From Diphasiastrum complanatum (lineage: Eukaryota; Streptophyta; Lycopodiopsida; Lycopodiales; Lycopodiaceae), in the NCBI GenBank assembly GCA_029204225.1, contig MU832128.1, positions 12,501-76,500 of the forward strand: 64,000 nt of DNA, written 5' to 3'. A program made the translations under genes and the position numbers. Under the pieces are notes generated by a model, which made no database searches, was not told where the DNA came from, and worked only from the letters and a program-made list of their open reading frames with translations. This document shows positions 32,319 through 43,285 of the stretch, one piece after another; position 1 is the first letter of the stretch; the number at the start of each line of letters is the position of its first letter.

Positions 32319-33038
32319 TCTGATACCAATATGATGGGGGCAATGGAGATAGAAGAACGCGAACGGAGAAGAGAGCAAAAATATTGCGGAACAGCTCTCC
32401 CATTCTAATCAGCTGCTAGATGCAAAACCAGTCTAATAGACAGCTTATGCTAAATGTAATCACAGCTTTAAGTGTTCTAATTGCCCAACGAGATCTTAAA
32501 AAATAATTCATACTCTCAAAAACAAAAGTACAGTCCACCAAAGAGATTAGAAATGATTTGTGTGTGGTGTTAGTTAAAATCAGATTCAATGTGAAGTATG
32601 GTTCTGAAATAAATGGAAGAGCGATATGATATCGCGAGTTCCTCAGGCGTCAAAGACAGCCATCATCTGATCAAAAACTGAGGAGTCGTAGACGTCCGTG
32701 TTCTAATCAAAGTGAGTAAACAAGTGCGATCAAACAACGATAGAGTGCATTCAATCACAACAAACACTCATCTACATTATACACAGATAAAAGCAAGTTG
32801 CTGCTACATTACACTGAAGCACGAATAGCAATTACAACCAACAAATGACGACATAACTGGGAGGCTCAAATAATATGTCTCATGGACGTAGCGACGCTAT
32901 GAGTGTGCCTGGATGATCCATTTATAGATTTCATCCGTGTATTAATAACAGTAAATGTTTGTCACCTAATTAGGTAAGCCGTTGTACTTGGGAGTATTTG
33001 GCTTCTGTGACAACTATACATAGTATATACGGTCAACA
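32319..33038 (-). repeat. Orphan LTR with adjacent primer-binding site
   Basis: On the minus strand a block of about 707 bp starts TGTTGACCG (33038) and ends CCCCCATCA (32332). It is followed after two bases by 'ttggtatcagaaact' (about 32317-32331), a copia-type PBS variant. This is the layout of a 5' LTR plus PBS of a minus-strand element, but no gag-pol lies to its left and no second LTR was found. Confidence 0.5.
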
Positions 33039-33490
33039 AATCAGGAACGTTGACGCGGACAAGGACGTGGCAAATTCTCTCACTTCGCATTTTACGTGAA
33101 GTGGTTTTCTCTCACTTCGCAAATTTCAAAAAGTGGCTGGGAACGTTCCTCGTTCAAAATAGACGACCTTCGACATTTTTCTCTGTCTTCGAAATTTTGC
33201 GAAAAAGCCAAAGGTGCCCGTAAACAGTTTAAGGTGCCCTTAAAAAGTTGAAGGTGCCCTCAAAAAGATGAAGATGTCCTTAATAGTTTAACTCTCTCAC
33301 ACTTTTCGAGAAAATGCGAAAAAGTCAAAGGTGCTCTTAAAACAAGTTTAAGCTGTCCTTAAAAACAAGACGAAGGTGCCTTTAACAGTTTAACCCTTAA
33401 AAATAGAGGACCTTCGAGAGATTTCTCTCTCTTCGCATTTTTTGGGAATATGCAAAAAAGGCGAATGTGTTGAAAAATAGTTAAACTGTT
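33039..33490 (+). repeat. Degenerate short repeats ('aaggtgccc' words)
   Basis: Between about 33200 and 33400 the phrase 'aaggtgccc(t/g)taaa' recurs about every 20-22 bp four to five times, with a second block after 33320. 'ctctcacttcgcaaattt'-type phrases also recur at 33075-33130. A related composition occurs near 11450-11680. There is no coding support. Confidence 0.5.
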
Positions 33491-33500
33491 GAACTGTGAA

Positions 33501-34390
33501 CTAGTTGACTTTTTCAAAATAATTGAACGGAAGAAGTCGAAGGCAAGCATCGTAGTTTTCAAGAAAGTGCAAAAAATGCGAACTGTGCGAACTTAGTGTA
33601 TTTCTACAGACTGTTGAGAAGTACCAAGGAGACAATTGTGGGCTTAATTTCCAACAAATTTGGCTCATGAGGGTGGACTGAATGCCGTCCTTTCGAAAAG
33701 TTGACACAATCAGAAAGTTGTTCAACAGGTGAGCAACAACTTGGATTGTGGTGTCATTGATAGCTTCTATCAAATAATTGTTGTTAGTTCTGATTGGGAT
33801 GTCAGGAGAGAGAGGTCATAAAGGGGTTGATGAGTTTTTTGGCTCGTACAAGATGTGAAAATGAGACTTCGCCTCATCCCACATGGCATAGGCGTGAATG
33901 GCAAGGTCCTAGTTAATGTCAGAGAAAAAAACACCGAGTAAATCCCCATTGCTTTGAGAAGAGCCCGGCTACATGAAACCATGGTGCGACCAAAGAGTTA
34001 GACGACAGAGGCCAAATCTGAATGGCCATAGATATCTCCCGTTGGATAACCTACTTGGTGCCAGTATCGTCAGAAGAAGATGAGGATGCCATGATATTAG
34101 ATGAGATGCAGTAGCGACGAGATGGAAAAAAATGAAAAGATCTTCAAAAAAAGACAAAAATGCATTAAAAATAGAAGCAAAGTCTTTAGAAACTGAAGGA
34201 GGTGGAATTTGTGAGAACAAAGGTGGAAAATGTGGCAAGGAGCATGTAACAGGTGGCTGTGAGGGCTAATGAAGGTGTGCGAGAGTTTTTATCGCAATCG
34301 GAGAATGTCAAAAATTCAGTGTGATTTTTGGCAAGGCTTCGCTGAGTGAAGTGCCAAATGACTCAAACTATGTCCTTATATAGGCGATAA
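33501..34390 (-). pseudogene. Broken reading frame with its own TATA box, unknown product
   Basis: Minus strand. A TATA-like 'ctatataagg' lies at about 34377-34386. About 270 bases downstream an ATG at about 34093 opens 'MASSSSSDDTGTK' and stops after 13 codons. Protein-like text continues in shifting frames (for example 'YAMWDEAKSHFHILYEP' near 33870 and 'IEAINDTTIQVVAHLLNNF' at 33770-33720). The serine-rich acidic start is common in retroelement Gag-like proteins, but no definite domain is seen. At least four stops or frameshifts. I read it as a dead gene or element, identity unknown. Confidence 0.3.
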
Positions 34391-34899
34391 TTTGAGTGCA
34401 TATTAGGAGAAGTACACTTTTTCCAGTTCAGTTCCAACCAAATTTTTGTAGGGACCTTTCTCTCATAATTCTAAGATCTCAAAAAAGTCTACGAAGGTTC
34501 AGAGGGTATTTTTGATGCCCTGCAAAGGTTCACCAGCTCTGCAAAGGTTGAACTCTCGCAGGAAGTGAACTCTCACACGACATGCTCTGTATATCAGTTT
34601 TTCATGATCTAACCACATAGGCAGATCAAGTTTGCTGTCCTGAGTCCAAAAATGTTGTCTACGAAGGCTGGTTTGAAGGTTTTGATGCCCTACGAAGGTT
34701 CCTTAGATACAACTTCCCCGAACCTTCGCAGACACTCAAATTTGACTGATTTTTCATCGATAACATTCGTAGAGATTTCTATGGGCCCATCTAGGTTAGA
34801 TCTGACTATGGAAGCTTTTGCAAAGGTTCTTTTGAAAATTTGGTTGCTGATTCATCAGTTTAAGTGATTTTCACCCCTATTTTTGGTACTTTTTCTCGA
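34391..34899. other. Non-coding spacer with short repeated words
   Basis: The phrase 'tttgatgccct(g/a)c(g/a)aaggttc' occurs near 34512 and 34677, and 'tctacgaaggtt(c)' near 34487 and 34658. This indicates an old ~165-bp duplication. No gene. Confidence 0.45.
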
Positions 34900-35145
34900 G
34901 ATCTATGCTTTAGATCTACATTTTTTGAGGCTAAGTAGTATTTGATGATGATCTGCTACCCTTATGATCTCATCTGGATCTAGATCCTATTTGGATCCTA
35001 TTGGATCTTGTTTGATCTGTCCAGATCTTGCATGACATTGCTGAATCCTTGATGGATCTTGTTTAATCTGGCTAGATCTATTTGGATCTGATTTATTTTC
35101 CTTAGATCTGGCTGTGATGACTCTTGTGATGGATGATCTACCTCT
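34900..35145 (+). repeat. GATC-rich patch
   Basis: About 15 GATC tetranucleotides (mostly (a/g/t)gatct) occur in 245 bp, against about one expected by chance. The spacing is irregular, so this looks like a decayed 'ggatct'-type short repeat rather than a regulatory array. It overlaps the 3' end of the gypsy remnant. Confidence 0.6.
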
Positions 35146-36183
35146 TGTATCCATTGTTGGTCATTCGCAAGCTGAACCTGTCTTACTATGGTGGCCAATA
35201 CTTGTGAAGTCGGCTACCGTTGATGGGTGTATCAAATGGTGTCCCATCAAGTTGTTCAAGGTTCATGGCTCCATGGCTTAGAATCTCTTTGACATGATAC
35301 GGGCCTTCGCCTGTGAACTTAAATTTTCCTTTGATCGCCTTGGTTTTATACATGAGGACTAGATCTCCAGATCAAAGATCCTTCTTGTGTAGCCAGCGAT
35401 CATGCCATGCTTTGCGACATGTCTTCTCAGCTGTCAATGCATGCACGAAGAATTCCTTCGATAGGACCTTGATGGTCTCATTGACGAAATGGGTCTCGCG
35501 ACCACTGACTATCTGACTATCTCCACCGGGCATCCGAAGCACACTATGATATTCTCATACAGGAACTTGGCAGTAGCTCGAGCATTAGCTATTCGCATTG
35601 CCTTGGCTTCTATCCATTTGGTGAGATAATCCATAGCCACGATGATATATCAAGCTTGTGAACTCCTTGCTGCTGGGTGAATTGGACTGATGTAGTCCAA
35701 TACCCACTTTTCAAATGGTGCTTGAGCTAGAACTGGATGCAATAGATCATAGTTCAATCTTGTTGGTTTTCTAGCTCGCTAGCACACGTCACATTTTCTC
35801 AAGTATTCTTTCGTATCCTTGTGAATCATTGGCCACCAACATCCTGATTGCAAGATCTTTTGAACTGTAATTTCAGATGCAAAGTGACCACCACCCATGC
35901 CTTCATGCAAAATTGAGATAATCTGAGTGGCCTCATGTGGGAGAATACATCTTCTAAGGACGCTATCAGATCCTCGTCGATAAAGTTGGCCGTTAATCAG
36001 CTGATACGGTCTAGCTTTTTAAATCAACTTTCGTTGTTTCTCCTTCGGTAGTGATTTATCTGGTTGGCCACGCATAAGATACTCAACTATGTCAGCGGCC
36101 CATTCTGGTACTGTATCAATGTAAAACAAGGCAGCATTAGGTAGCTCGTCATCAGGATGAGTAGCAGTTTCCTTCTATTTAAT

Positions 36184-37025
36184 TCACGACAAATGATCTG
36201 CCATGTAATGATGTTTTCCCTTGCGAACCACTATTCGAAAATCAAACTCCAACAACAGAAGCAACCATCTAGTGATTCGCCCTGTGTTGCAAGTTTTATT
36301 AACAAGATAAAACAAGGTCTTATGGTCCATATAAAATACAAAATGAGTGGCCATCAAATAATGCCTAAACTTCTTGACCGCATAGATCATAGCCAGTGCA
36401 GTTTATCTCGGAGTCACTCAGTTGTCGGCTAGCAAATTGGATTGGGAAAATTTTTTCACACTCTCCTAGCTGGATCAAGACGGCTCCAATCGCATACTTG
36501 GATGCATCAGTATGCACGTAAAATTCTATCGTCCAATTGGGCGGTCGTAAGATTGGCGTCGAGACCAATGCATCTTTAAGCTTCTGGAACGCTTGTAAAG
36601 CTTCCTCCGTTCATGTGGTTCTATCGTGAGCTTGTAGATTGGCCTTGCTAACTCCACAAAATCTAAAATGAAGATTTGATAGTAGTTAGCGTGACCCCCA
36701 TGAAAACATAGACACCTCAAATTGTCCCTGGTGGTGGTAGATTAACAATGATCGTGATCTTTGATAGATCAATGGTGATTTCGTGTCTTGATATTATGTG
36801 GTCTTGTATCAGGCCATGTGTCACCCAAAATTGACACTTCTCTGGATTCAAGGAGATCTGATATTCACGGAATTGCTTCAACACTTTCTCCAAATTGGAT
36901 AGGTGTTTTGAGTTTGGCCCATGCATGTAGATCATCCAAGAATATCTCCAGGAACTTCTGCAAATGCTCTTTGAATGTCGATTGCATAACTCGTTGAAAA
37001 GTCCTAGAGGCATTACAAAGTCCAA
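36184..37025 (-). pseudogene. Gypsy RT thumb and RNase H fragments
   Basis: Four consecutive frames (37025-36717, 36720-36526, 36568-36365, 36390-36184) read 'SLNPEKCQFWVTHGLI', 'GHANYYQIFILDF', 'FYVHTDASKYAIGAVL' and 'YLMATHFVFYMDHKT', with frameshifts between each. This is the same order and wording as 13400-13870 on the plus strand. Confidence 0.75.
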
Positions 37026-37104
37026 ATGACATCATCTTGTAGGTGTAGGTTCTTCATTTTGTGGCGATTGCAATTTTGTTTTGATCTTCCGATGCTATTT
37101 TTAC

Positions 37105-37551
37105 TTAATTGTAGCCGCTGAAGCCATTCAGGAAACTGTAGACTTCTACTCCCGCTACTCGATCCAAAACACTTTCCGTGAAAGGTAAGGGAAAATGATC
37201 TTTCTTTGTGACGACATTTAGTGCCTTCAGATTCACACAGAATTTCATCTTCTCGTTCTTCTTGGGTACTGTGACTATAGGTGACACCAATTCTGTATGC
37301 TCAATTTCATAAATGAAATCAGCGTCTAGTAGCTTCTGCAACTCTTGTTTGATCAGTTCTGTGTAGTTAGGATTGCAGCAGTAATATATGCTTACCTTAG
37401 GGACTGCTCCGTCCACCAAGGGAATGGTATGCTGGATTACGGTTGGTGGGATGCCCTTCAGGTCTTTATATGTCCATGAGAAGCAATCCTTGTATTCCAC
37501 CAACAGTGCACGCAACCTTGTGAATTCAGTGGGCGTTAATTGCTCTCCCAC
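37105..37551 (-). pseudogene. Gypsy RT N-terminal fragment
   Basis: 148 codons: 'LLVEYKDCFSWTYKDLKGIP', then 'CNPNYTELIKQELQKLLDADF', 'SPIVTVPKKNEKMKFCVN', 'DRVAGVEVYSFLNGFSGYN'. The invariant 'YS-LD-GF-GY' Asp is replaced by Asn and the frame stops right after. The 37536-37742 linker frame overlaps it by 16 bases in another frame, so one frameshift separates them. Confidence 0.75.
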
Positions 37552-37978
37552 ATAAACAAGTTTTTTGCTATTGCTTCTTCGAATAGATCACTCCATCGGA
37601 GCACCTGGCTGTAGCGTTGCTTCAGCTGATGCTTCTTGTTAACAGGTGCCTTGGGTGGTTCCACCTTGGAAAATTTAGCCATTGGTGCTTTTTGCGGTGG
37701 TTGAGCTGGTACTTTTCTCATGCCGTATCGATCAAGCTCCATGTGTTGCAGGACCTATTCATCTATCAGCTCAACTTCTTCATCATATGAAAAGGCATGT
37801 TGCCAGGACACTAGATCATCTTCGACTTGCTCTGGTATCGGCTCTGCTGCTAACCATGCCACATTGCAAAACAAGAACAAGAAATGAACTAAACTAGACA
37901 GTATTTTAGAAGTCCAAGAATCAAGAAACCAACCAGTCTTTTGATTATTGGACATCCCAAGAACATAAAAAACAGGGT

Positions 37979-38662
37979 TGTAAGGGGTTATGCAAGAATT
38001 GCATCACAAACCTAGCCTATTTAGTTTACCTAAATGCTGATTCATACATTTATCCACAAACAAGAAAGGAAATCTAATTCACTCTAGGAAAGCAAGAAAA
38101 CTATTTCACTCTACTATCCACAACCACACACAAAGGAGGGAATGGCAAGATCATAAATGCATCACTCAAGAAACAAGCATGATCAAGGAGCTCAAGGGTT
38201 GCACCAAACTCGTGAAGGCTCTTCTCATTTCAGCATGGAGTTGATACAATTCACAAAAAGCTCCTCTTCACAAAGAGGGAGTCTCTTAAATAAGCAAGAG
38301 AGCTCCTTAGGTGGCATCCTAGTGGAATTTCCACATTTCACAAATTACAAGTGGAATAATGCTCTCCACTAGAGGTCACCATCAAAAGGTGGCTCACCTT
38401 ACTTTCTTTAAGAGGGGTCTACTTGCATTTATTACTTTGCCTAGAAATAATAGTTCCTACATGGTCATTCCATCTTCCGGGATTCACCATGAGGCTTACA
38501 CAGTTTCTACTTGAAAATATTAACTAGTATTCCTCGGCTCTCATACTCGGCTCTTAGTCTTTGTTAGTCTCATCTTCTCAAAGGCCTCCTCGGTCTAAGG
38601 TGAGAGATGCTCTTGGGTAGCTCTGGCCGAGTATCTTGGGGATTCGTCAGAATCAGCCAACA
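37979..38662 (-). repeat. LTR-like block with adjoining purine tract
   Basis: 684 bp bounded by TG/CA: minus strand TGTTGGCTGATTC...CCCCTTACA. It has a TATA-like 'tatttaag' and a directly preceding purine-rich 'aggggtgggatga' (38663-38675), which fits a 3' LTR of an element lying to its right. Flanks ('agggt' and 'tcatc') show no target duplication. It separates the gypsy pol (left) from a gag fragment (right). Confidence 0.55.
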
Positions 38663-38675
38663 TCATCCCACCCCT

Positions 38676-39354
38676 AATGTGCAGGACCCACTGCAACTCA
38701 TAATGAATGATGTCATTCCGCTTCTGCATTGGCATCTGCGATTATAACTTGGAAAAGCGTAGATCCTCGTTCGCTTGCGTAAAACCAAGTGCTTATTGCT
38801 GCCAGTCTTTATCAAAAACTGCTTTCGGAATTTGCCGCAATGTAACCAGAATGTTTTATTACTGCAAGTGGTTGACATTCTCAAAATTGGAGAGTCTCCA
38901 GCAGCTTCACAACTTGCATGCCTGAGTGTTTTCCTCGTGTCTCTTTCTTTCGTTGCATCTGTCATGAATGGTTTCACTTATAGTTTTTGGGCAGATTCTA
39001 ACTTCTGGGAGGTCTGTATCCTCCATTTTGCTTCTAGGCGCTTCTGCAGTTCTTCTCTCAGTTGAAAGTCCAGTCTTGTCGATGCTCTTTCCTTGATGGG
39101 TTGCACAAATCTTGGTTATTCTCATCAGGAGCACCATGCAAATTGAAGTAACTACTCCACTTGGCCAGCCAGTCCTTGACGACCTCAGGTTTCTTCTCCT
39201 TCTTCTCACCTGCATAAACCTTTGGTTGAAAACCGAGATTGGGTGAAGACATCAATTTGACTTGATTCAACAGAACCTCCATTTGCTGATCTCTCATCTG
39301 ATTACGATTATTCATATCATTGAGTGCCGTACTCAACTGTTGACAAATCACCAT
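38676..39354 (-). pseudogene. Gag fragment of a gypsy-type element
   Basis: The frame starting at 39354 reads 'MVICQQLSTALNDMNNRNQ', then 'VKDWLAKWSSYFNLHGAPDEN', a coiled-coil-like start followed by the Trp-containing capsid entry typical of Gag. It breaks at about 39060 and continues in other frames to about 38680 without a readable zinc knuckle, unless the 'CSGSC' at the end is a relic. A PBS lies about 780 bases upstream (40131-40142). Confidence 0.5.
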
Positions 39355-40130
39355 ATAAGATGGCGCACCTGGATTTGCAACTTGATTTGATCATCTCAAA
39401 AAATTGCTAACACTCAACCAAGCCTAAAAGTAATGATTCAAACAATCTTAAATGGTCTCTAAGAGTTCAATGAAGCCTTCATACATATCCTATGAAGCAG
39501 TATGGACTGAGAACCATGAATTCTTGATTTCAGGACAGTTTCAAAAGACTATGATTCATCTTTTCCCAGCTTCAATTGATGTTCAACAACCTCCTACTAT
39601 CCAATTTCATGAAAAAACAAGCAAAAATCATGAATTTTAGCCCTTTCTAGGTTTTTTCACCATGCCCAATTGGAATTTAATGGCAAAAAACATGCAATCC
39701 AATATACAAAGCTATAACCAACCAATTGATCTGAACTTGCTGGATTTTGAGTTCTACCCTCCATTTTGTGCCAAAATCATAGAAAATAAGCCAAATTTGG
39801 CCACAAAAGAGCCTAGAATCCAAATACATGGGAATATCCAACATGCAAACTAAATTTTAATCACTTCAAAGTGTATTAACTTGCTAGAAATTTCAGATCC
39901 CTAGCTAATTCTGAGCTACACATGCTAAAACTCCAAAAAAGTCACCAAAATTAATTTCCTAGCACCATTCTCCATAAACCACAATGAATTTGAGAGAGAT
40001 ATGGAACATGCAAATTGAAATTGGGAAGATTCACCAACTTGCAACCTTGCTCCTCTCCTTGGATAAGAATACTAGCTGAATACCACCAAGTTCCAATGAA
40101 AAGCACCACCTCTCCAAACTTGTAAGCCTT
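39355..40130 (-). other. Retroelement leader, non-coding
   Basis: Lies between the PBS at 40131-40142 and the Gag start at 39354 on the minus strand. Short plus-strand frames (39452-39853) are not supported as genes. Confidence 0.4.
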
Positions 40131-40142
40131 GCTCTGATACCA
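40131..40142 (-). other. Primer-binding site (initiator tRNA-Met)
   Basis: 'tggtatcagagc' on the minus strand, one base after the LTR-like block that ends at 40144. Confidence 0.8.
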
Positions 40143-40143
40143 C

Positions 40144-40589
40144 TGTAAGGGAAGCTCCTTAGATCCTATTTACAAATCCTAAACACAAAGGATAACACAC
40201 TATGGAGAAACCACCCAACCAAGTAGAAGCATCCAATCAATCTCTAGAAGCCTCACCCCCAAGCCAAGGAACAAGAAGCATGAATGTAGAGTGAGAGCCT
40301 GGCAATGAATCAAGAACCATGATGAGGAGTAGGGCGAGTTTGGACCCATTATATAGAGCCAAAAGCATTCTGGGCACTTAGCCATGCATAGCCCTAAGTT
40401 CCCTATACATAGATTCACCTAGAATAGAGTCCTATGCATGGACCAACTATTCATAGAATTGCTATTGATAACTCTACACATGCATACACTGTTTCATACC
40501 TTGTCTAAACTCCATTTAGTGTGTTCTGGGACTCACAAGGATATTAGTTACTTTCGGGTCACGTCCAGTATGACGTGGCATAACTAACA
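40144..40589 (-). repeat. Putative 5' LTR, 446 bp
   Basis: On the minus strand the block begins TGTTAGTTATGCC (40589) and ends CCCTTACA (40144), directly upstream of a PBS. It contains a minus-strand TATA-like box 'ctatataat' near 40348-40356. Its sequence does not match the other LTR-like block at 37979-38662 apart from the terminal 'cccttaca', so they are not a pair. Confidence 0.6.
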
Positions 40590-41890
40590 GTTGTTTCACT
40601 GGAATACCATGTATCCAAGACTAGGAGTATACTGTATCCTATGTACTGGTCATGGACATAACAGCAGGAGTGTAGTGAAAATGTCAATTCCCTGGGGAGG
40701 TTGCTCTTGTCTGGGAATAGTAGCAGATGACGGAACATCGGTTTTCTCTATGTCTTGCAATAGCTCATTTCATATAACGTTTATGTTCGCTTCTGATCTG
40801 GTAAATGTCTAAGTGTGGATGAATGTTCTTCCAATGTTGGTAAAGTCAAGGATATTGCAAGGCTCAAGGAGGAGTCACGTGAAGAAGATGGTATAGAGTA
40901 CCAATCTCCGCACCTAGGCACATCAAGTGGATCATTAAGATCCAAGGAGTCATCAAGGCTTGTTTGCATAAGTGAGAATATGAAAAGAGAAGGCACTATC
41001 TCATCCACCTCTAACACTCCTCAAAAAAACAATTGACATCTACAATATAGACCTTTTCTAGACGAGTACATATTTATACAATATATGAAGCGAAAAACGT
41101 ATTCCATTAGTTCCAATTTATTTTGCAAATTGTTTTTGAAATATTATGAATCATATTTTTATAATCGAATAAAATATGTAAAAATAATAGTACTTTTAAT
41201 TGTCAAAATTTAGAATTTAATTTTAATAATGAAATATAAACTTTTGAAAGCTTTTTTGAAAGGTAAAAGAAAAAACTCAAAAACTGCAAGTTTCGACATA
41301 AATGCTATCCAAAAAATACAAAGATGGATTTCAAAACAATTACACTATGAGTAGGTTATCACAACACAAAAACATGTAAGAGAAGTCTATGTCCACGAAC
41401 ATCTATCATTTTTATAACATGTCAACTTTTCACAATTTTTGAAACACTTTTACAAATTGTTTTTTATTTCGATTCCAGATTCAATCAAGACGGATAGGTC
41501 AACAGTACAACACTTTGAAGTGCACTCTGATAAAGGATATTATGCAATACGTAACCTGTATTTCGGTTATAACATTTTCATTTTCGAATGAAAAACTATG
41601 TCTCGAGCAGAATTGAATGTTATCAAAGTTAACATTCTATGCGGAAAGTATGATCTAGTGGAGAGTACAGATCAAAAATGCAATCACTGACTGATTGCCA
41701 ACCATCGAAACTATGAACATCATCCACAAGTAACAGAGTGATGGAGGAGCTCACATCAAACAAAGAGCTCACAAAGCAAAAGCATCTTTATTACAAAGAG
41801 AGTGTTCATATACAAGCAAGAGTCCCCTTTAGCATGGGGATGCCACATGGCATAGGCCTAATAAATGCATGAAATTCACTATTGGCCTCT
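40590..41890. other. Intergenic, no confident gene
   Basis: A 73-codon plus frame at 40815-41036 is Ser/Glu-rich ('EESREEDGIEYQSP', 'STSNTPQKNN') and may be a linker piece of an old element. On the minus strand 'ttgaggag|tgttagaggtgg' near 41016 resembles a purine tract plus LTR start. 41040-41640 is strongly AT-rich and empty. Confidence 0.35.
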
Positions 41891-41915
41891 ACGTGGCATT
41901 TTAGACTATATATAG
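41891..41915 (+). promoter_or_regulatory. G-box/ABRE-like core and TATA box of an interrupted gene
   Basis: ACGTGGC at 41891-41897 followed by 'ctatatatagg' (41906-41915), then about 140 bases of leader to the ATG at 42055. Spacing is normal for a plant core promoter. Confidence 0.45.
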
Positions 41916-42054
41916 GTAAACTCTCGTTATCAGCCTAGGACAACATAGCCATGCATCCGCTAAACCCCATGGAACGCAACAGGCCAACTCCACTGGTTGC
42001 GCGCGACAGCCCTCCTCATGTTTCTGCACATTTGAAAGCTTCCTTAAAACAACT

Positions 42055-42223
42055 ATGGCCGCTTCTTTTTTATCTGCTCCTTTGCCTCTTCACGGCCACC
42101 CACGGCTGGCTGCACATAGGGTCGCCCTGCTCCAGTGCCCATCCTTACCAGTTTACAGATCCAAAAAAGAGCTTCTACAGAATAAGGTGCAAGGTTTTTC
42201 ATGCAAAAACCCTAGCTGTGAAA
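42055..42223 (+). pseudogene. First exon of a probable plastid-targeted protein, cut by a copia LTR
   Basis: 'aacaactATGGCC' is a good plant start context. The 56 complete codons begin MAASFLSAPLPLHGHPRLAA and continue with Ser, Arg, Lys and hydrophobic residues and almost no acidic ones: the make-up of a chloroplast transit peptide. The stretch is clearly richer in GC than its surroundings and has a TATA box about 140 bases upstream. At 42224 the sequence turns into a copia LTR (TGTTGGATT...), so the frame ends in the element. I cannot name the protein because the mature part is not visible. It could also be a chance open frame; the upstream ATG at 41951 opens a competing frame. Confidence 0.4.
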
Positions 42224-43273
42224 TGTTGGATTTACTCCCTCTAGCTCTCTTGAATCCCATTTTAATCTGCATCTATTCATGCTATATATTTACTAACGTT
42301 GTCACGTAGTCTGCATATTTACGTACAAATTTGCACAGATGAAGAAAAGGCGAAACTACATAGTTTAAGGTGACAGGCGAAAAGGGGACACTATCCTGCA
42401 GAATGCCAAAAGTGTCCTAAAAGCTAAGGCACCCTGTAAATTTTATCCTAAGGCCATTCGTAAGAGTGACGCACTCTTTGCATCATCACCAACGTTCACT
42501 TCAGCACTGGCTGACATCGCACCCTTTTCATGCTCACCCCATGCAGTTGTGCTAACAGATTGGACAACGATTGCAGCCACCCACGATCTCCTACAGACAG
42601 CACATCCACTTTGTACTTTCACATCTGCACACCTGTAATATTATGTAATATATATACTGGACACCATTCGTGTAAACAGATGATGAAGAGAGCAAAAGAA
42701 GATGACATAAACGAAGTAGATGCTCTGAACATTGATTCTTCATTTTTGTCAAAATTAAGCTTTGTAGGGCACACGATTTCATCCGCTACGATATTGTGCT
42801 CTACCGCATTATTGACATGTATACATGATATACTTAATCTGATATAGTTCATTGTTCTGCGTTCAGATCTATGTTAATATTGCTATGCTTATCATTCATT
42901 CTGTCTGATCTTTCTAGTTGTTCTTAGTAGTAATAGACAATTAACATTTAGTCTTGTCTTTCGCGAATCATTCACGACTAATTATCAGTCGAGCACAGTC
43001 TAACTCTCCACGAATCATTCGCGACATATAGTTTGTCTTGCTATTCGCGACAAATTATTCTTCTGGCGCTTCATCTATTAATGTTTGGCTACGTAATCTA
43101 GAATGACCGTGATTTCTATCACTAAAGTTCTACCATTCTGATAGGCGTAGTCATGCTTACGGAGAGAGTCGTATAATTCATTCCGCTGTTCGAATTTGTT
43201 TCTCGTTCGCTTCTTGTTCGAGTTCGTTTCTCGTTCATGTTTGTCATAAATCCTTCCCCTCTCTCTCCCAACA
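42224..43273 (+). repeat. 5' LTR of copia copy A, 1050 bp
   Basis: It starts TGTTGGATTTACTCCC and ends CCCAACA directly against a PBS. It is homologous to 45556-46195 over that block's whole length (shared 'taaggccattcgtaagagtgacg' region, 'cagattggacaacgattgcag' region and others, shown in part). The last 300 bp contain several 'cgaatcattc(a/g)cgac' sub-repeats. Open frames inside it (for example 42530-42847) are not genes. Confidence 0.85.
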
Positions 43274-43285
43274 TGGTATCAGAGC
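43274..43285 (+). other. Primer-binding site (initiator tRNA-Met)
   Basis: 'tggtatcagagc' immediately after the LTR end at 43273. Confidence 0.92.

Larger units (their letters stand above)
35146..37955 (-). mobile_element. Ty3/gypsy pol remnant (linker, RT, RNase H, integrase)
   Basis: Minus strand, in order from right to left: a gag-pol linker (37955-37540), RT (37551-36717) with the catalytic F-L-D-D readable near 36930, RNase H (36568-36184; 'HTDASKYAIGAVLIQ', 'FYMDHKTLFYLVNK'), integrase zinc region ('ILQSGCWWPMIHKD', then 'CDVC', about 35895-35780), catalytic core ('FEKWVLDYISPIHP', 'YIIVAMDYLTKWIEAKAM') and an integrase C-terminal 'GDLVLMYKTKAIKGKFKFTGEGPY' region near 35370-35290 (given in part). 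Frame breaks and stops occur about every 300-450 bp. The best preserved of the three gypsy remnants in this window. Confidence 0.82.

Noticed and set aside
37979-38662. Solo LTR inserted between gag and pol of one gypsy element
   Set aside because: No target duplication ('agggt' versus 'tcatc') and a purine tract on one side, so a simple solo-LTR insertion is not supported.
42530-42847. Plus-strand frame of 105 codons
   Set aside because: It lies wholly inside the copia LTR and has no counterpart as protein.
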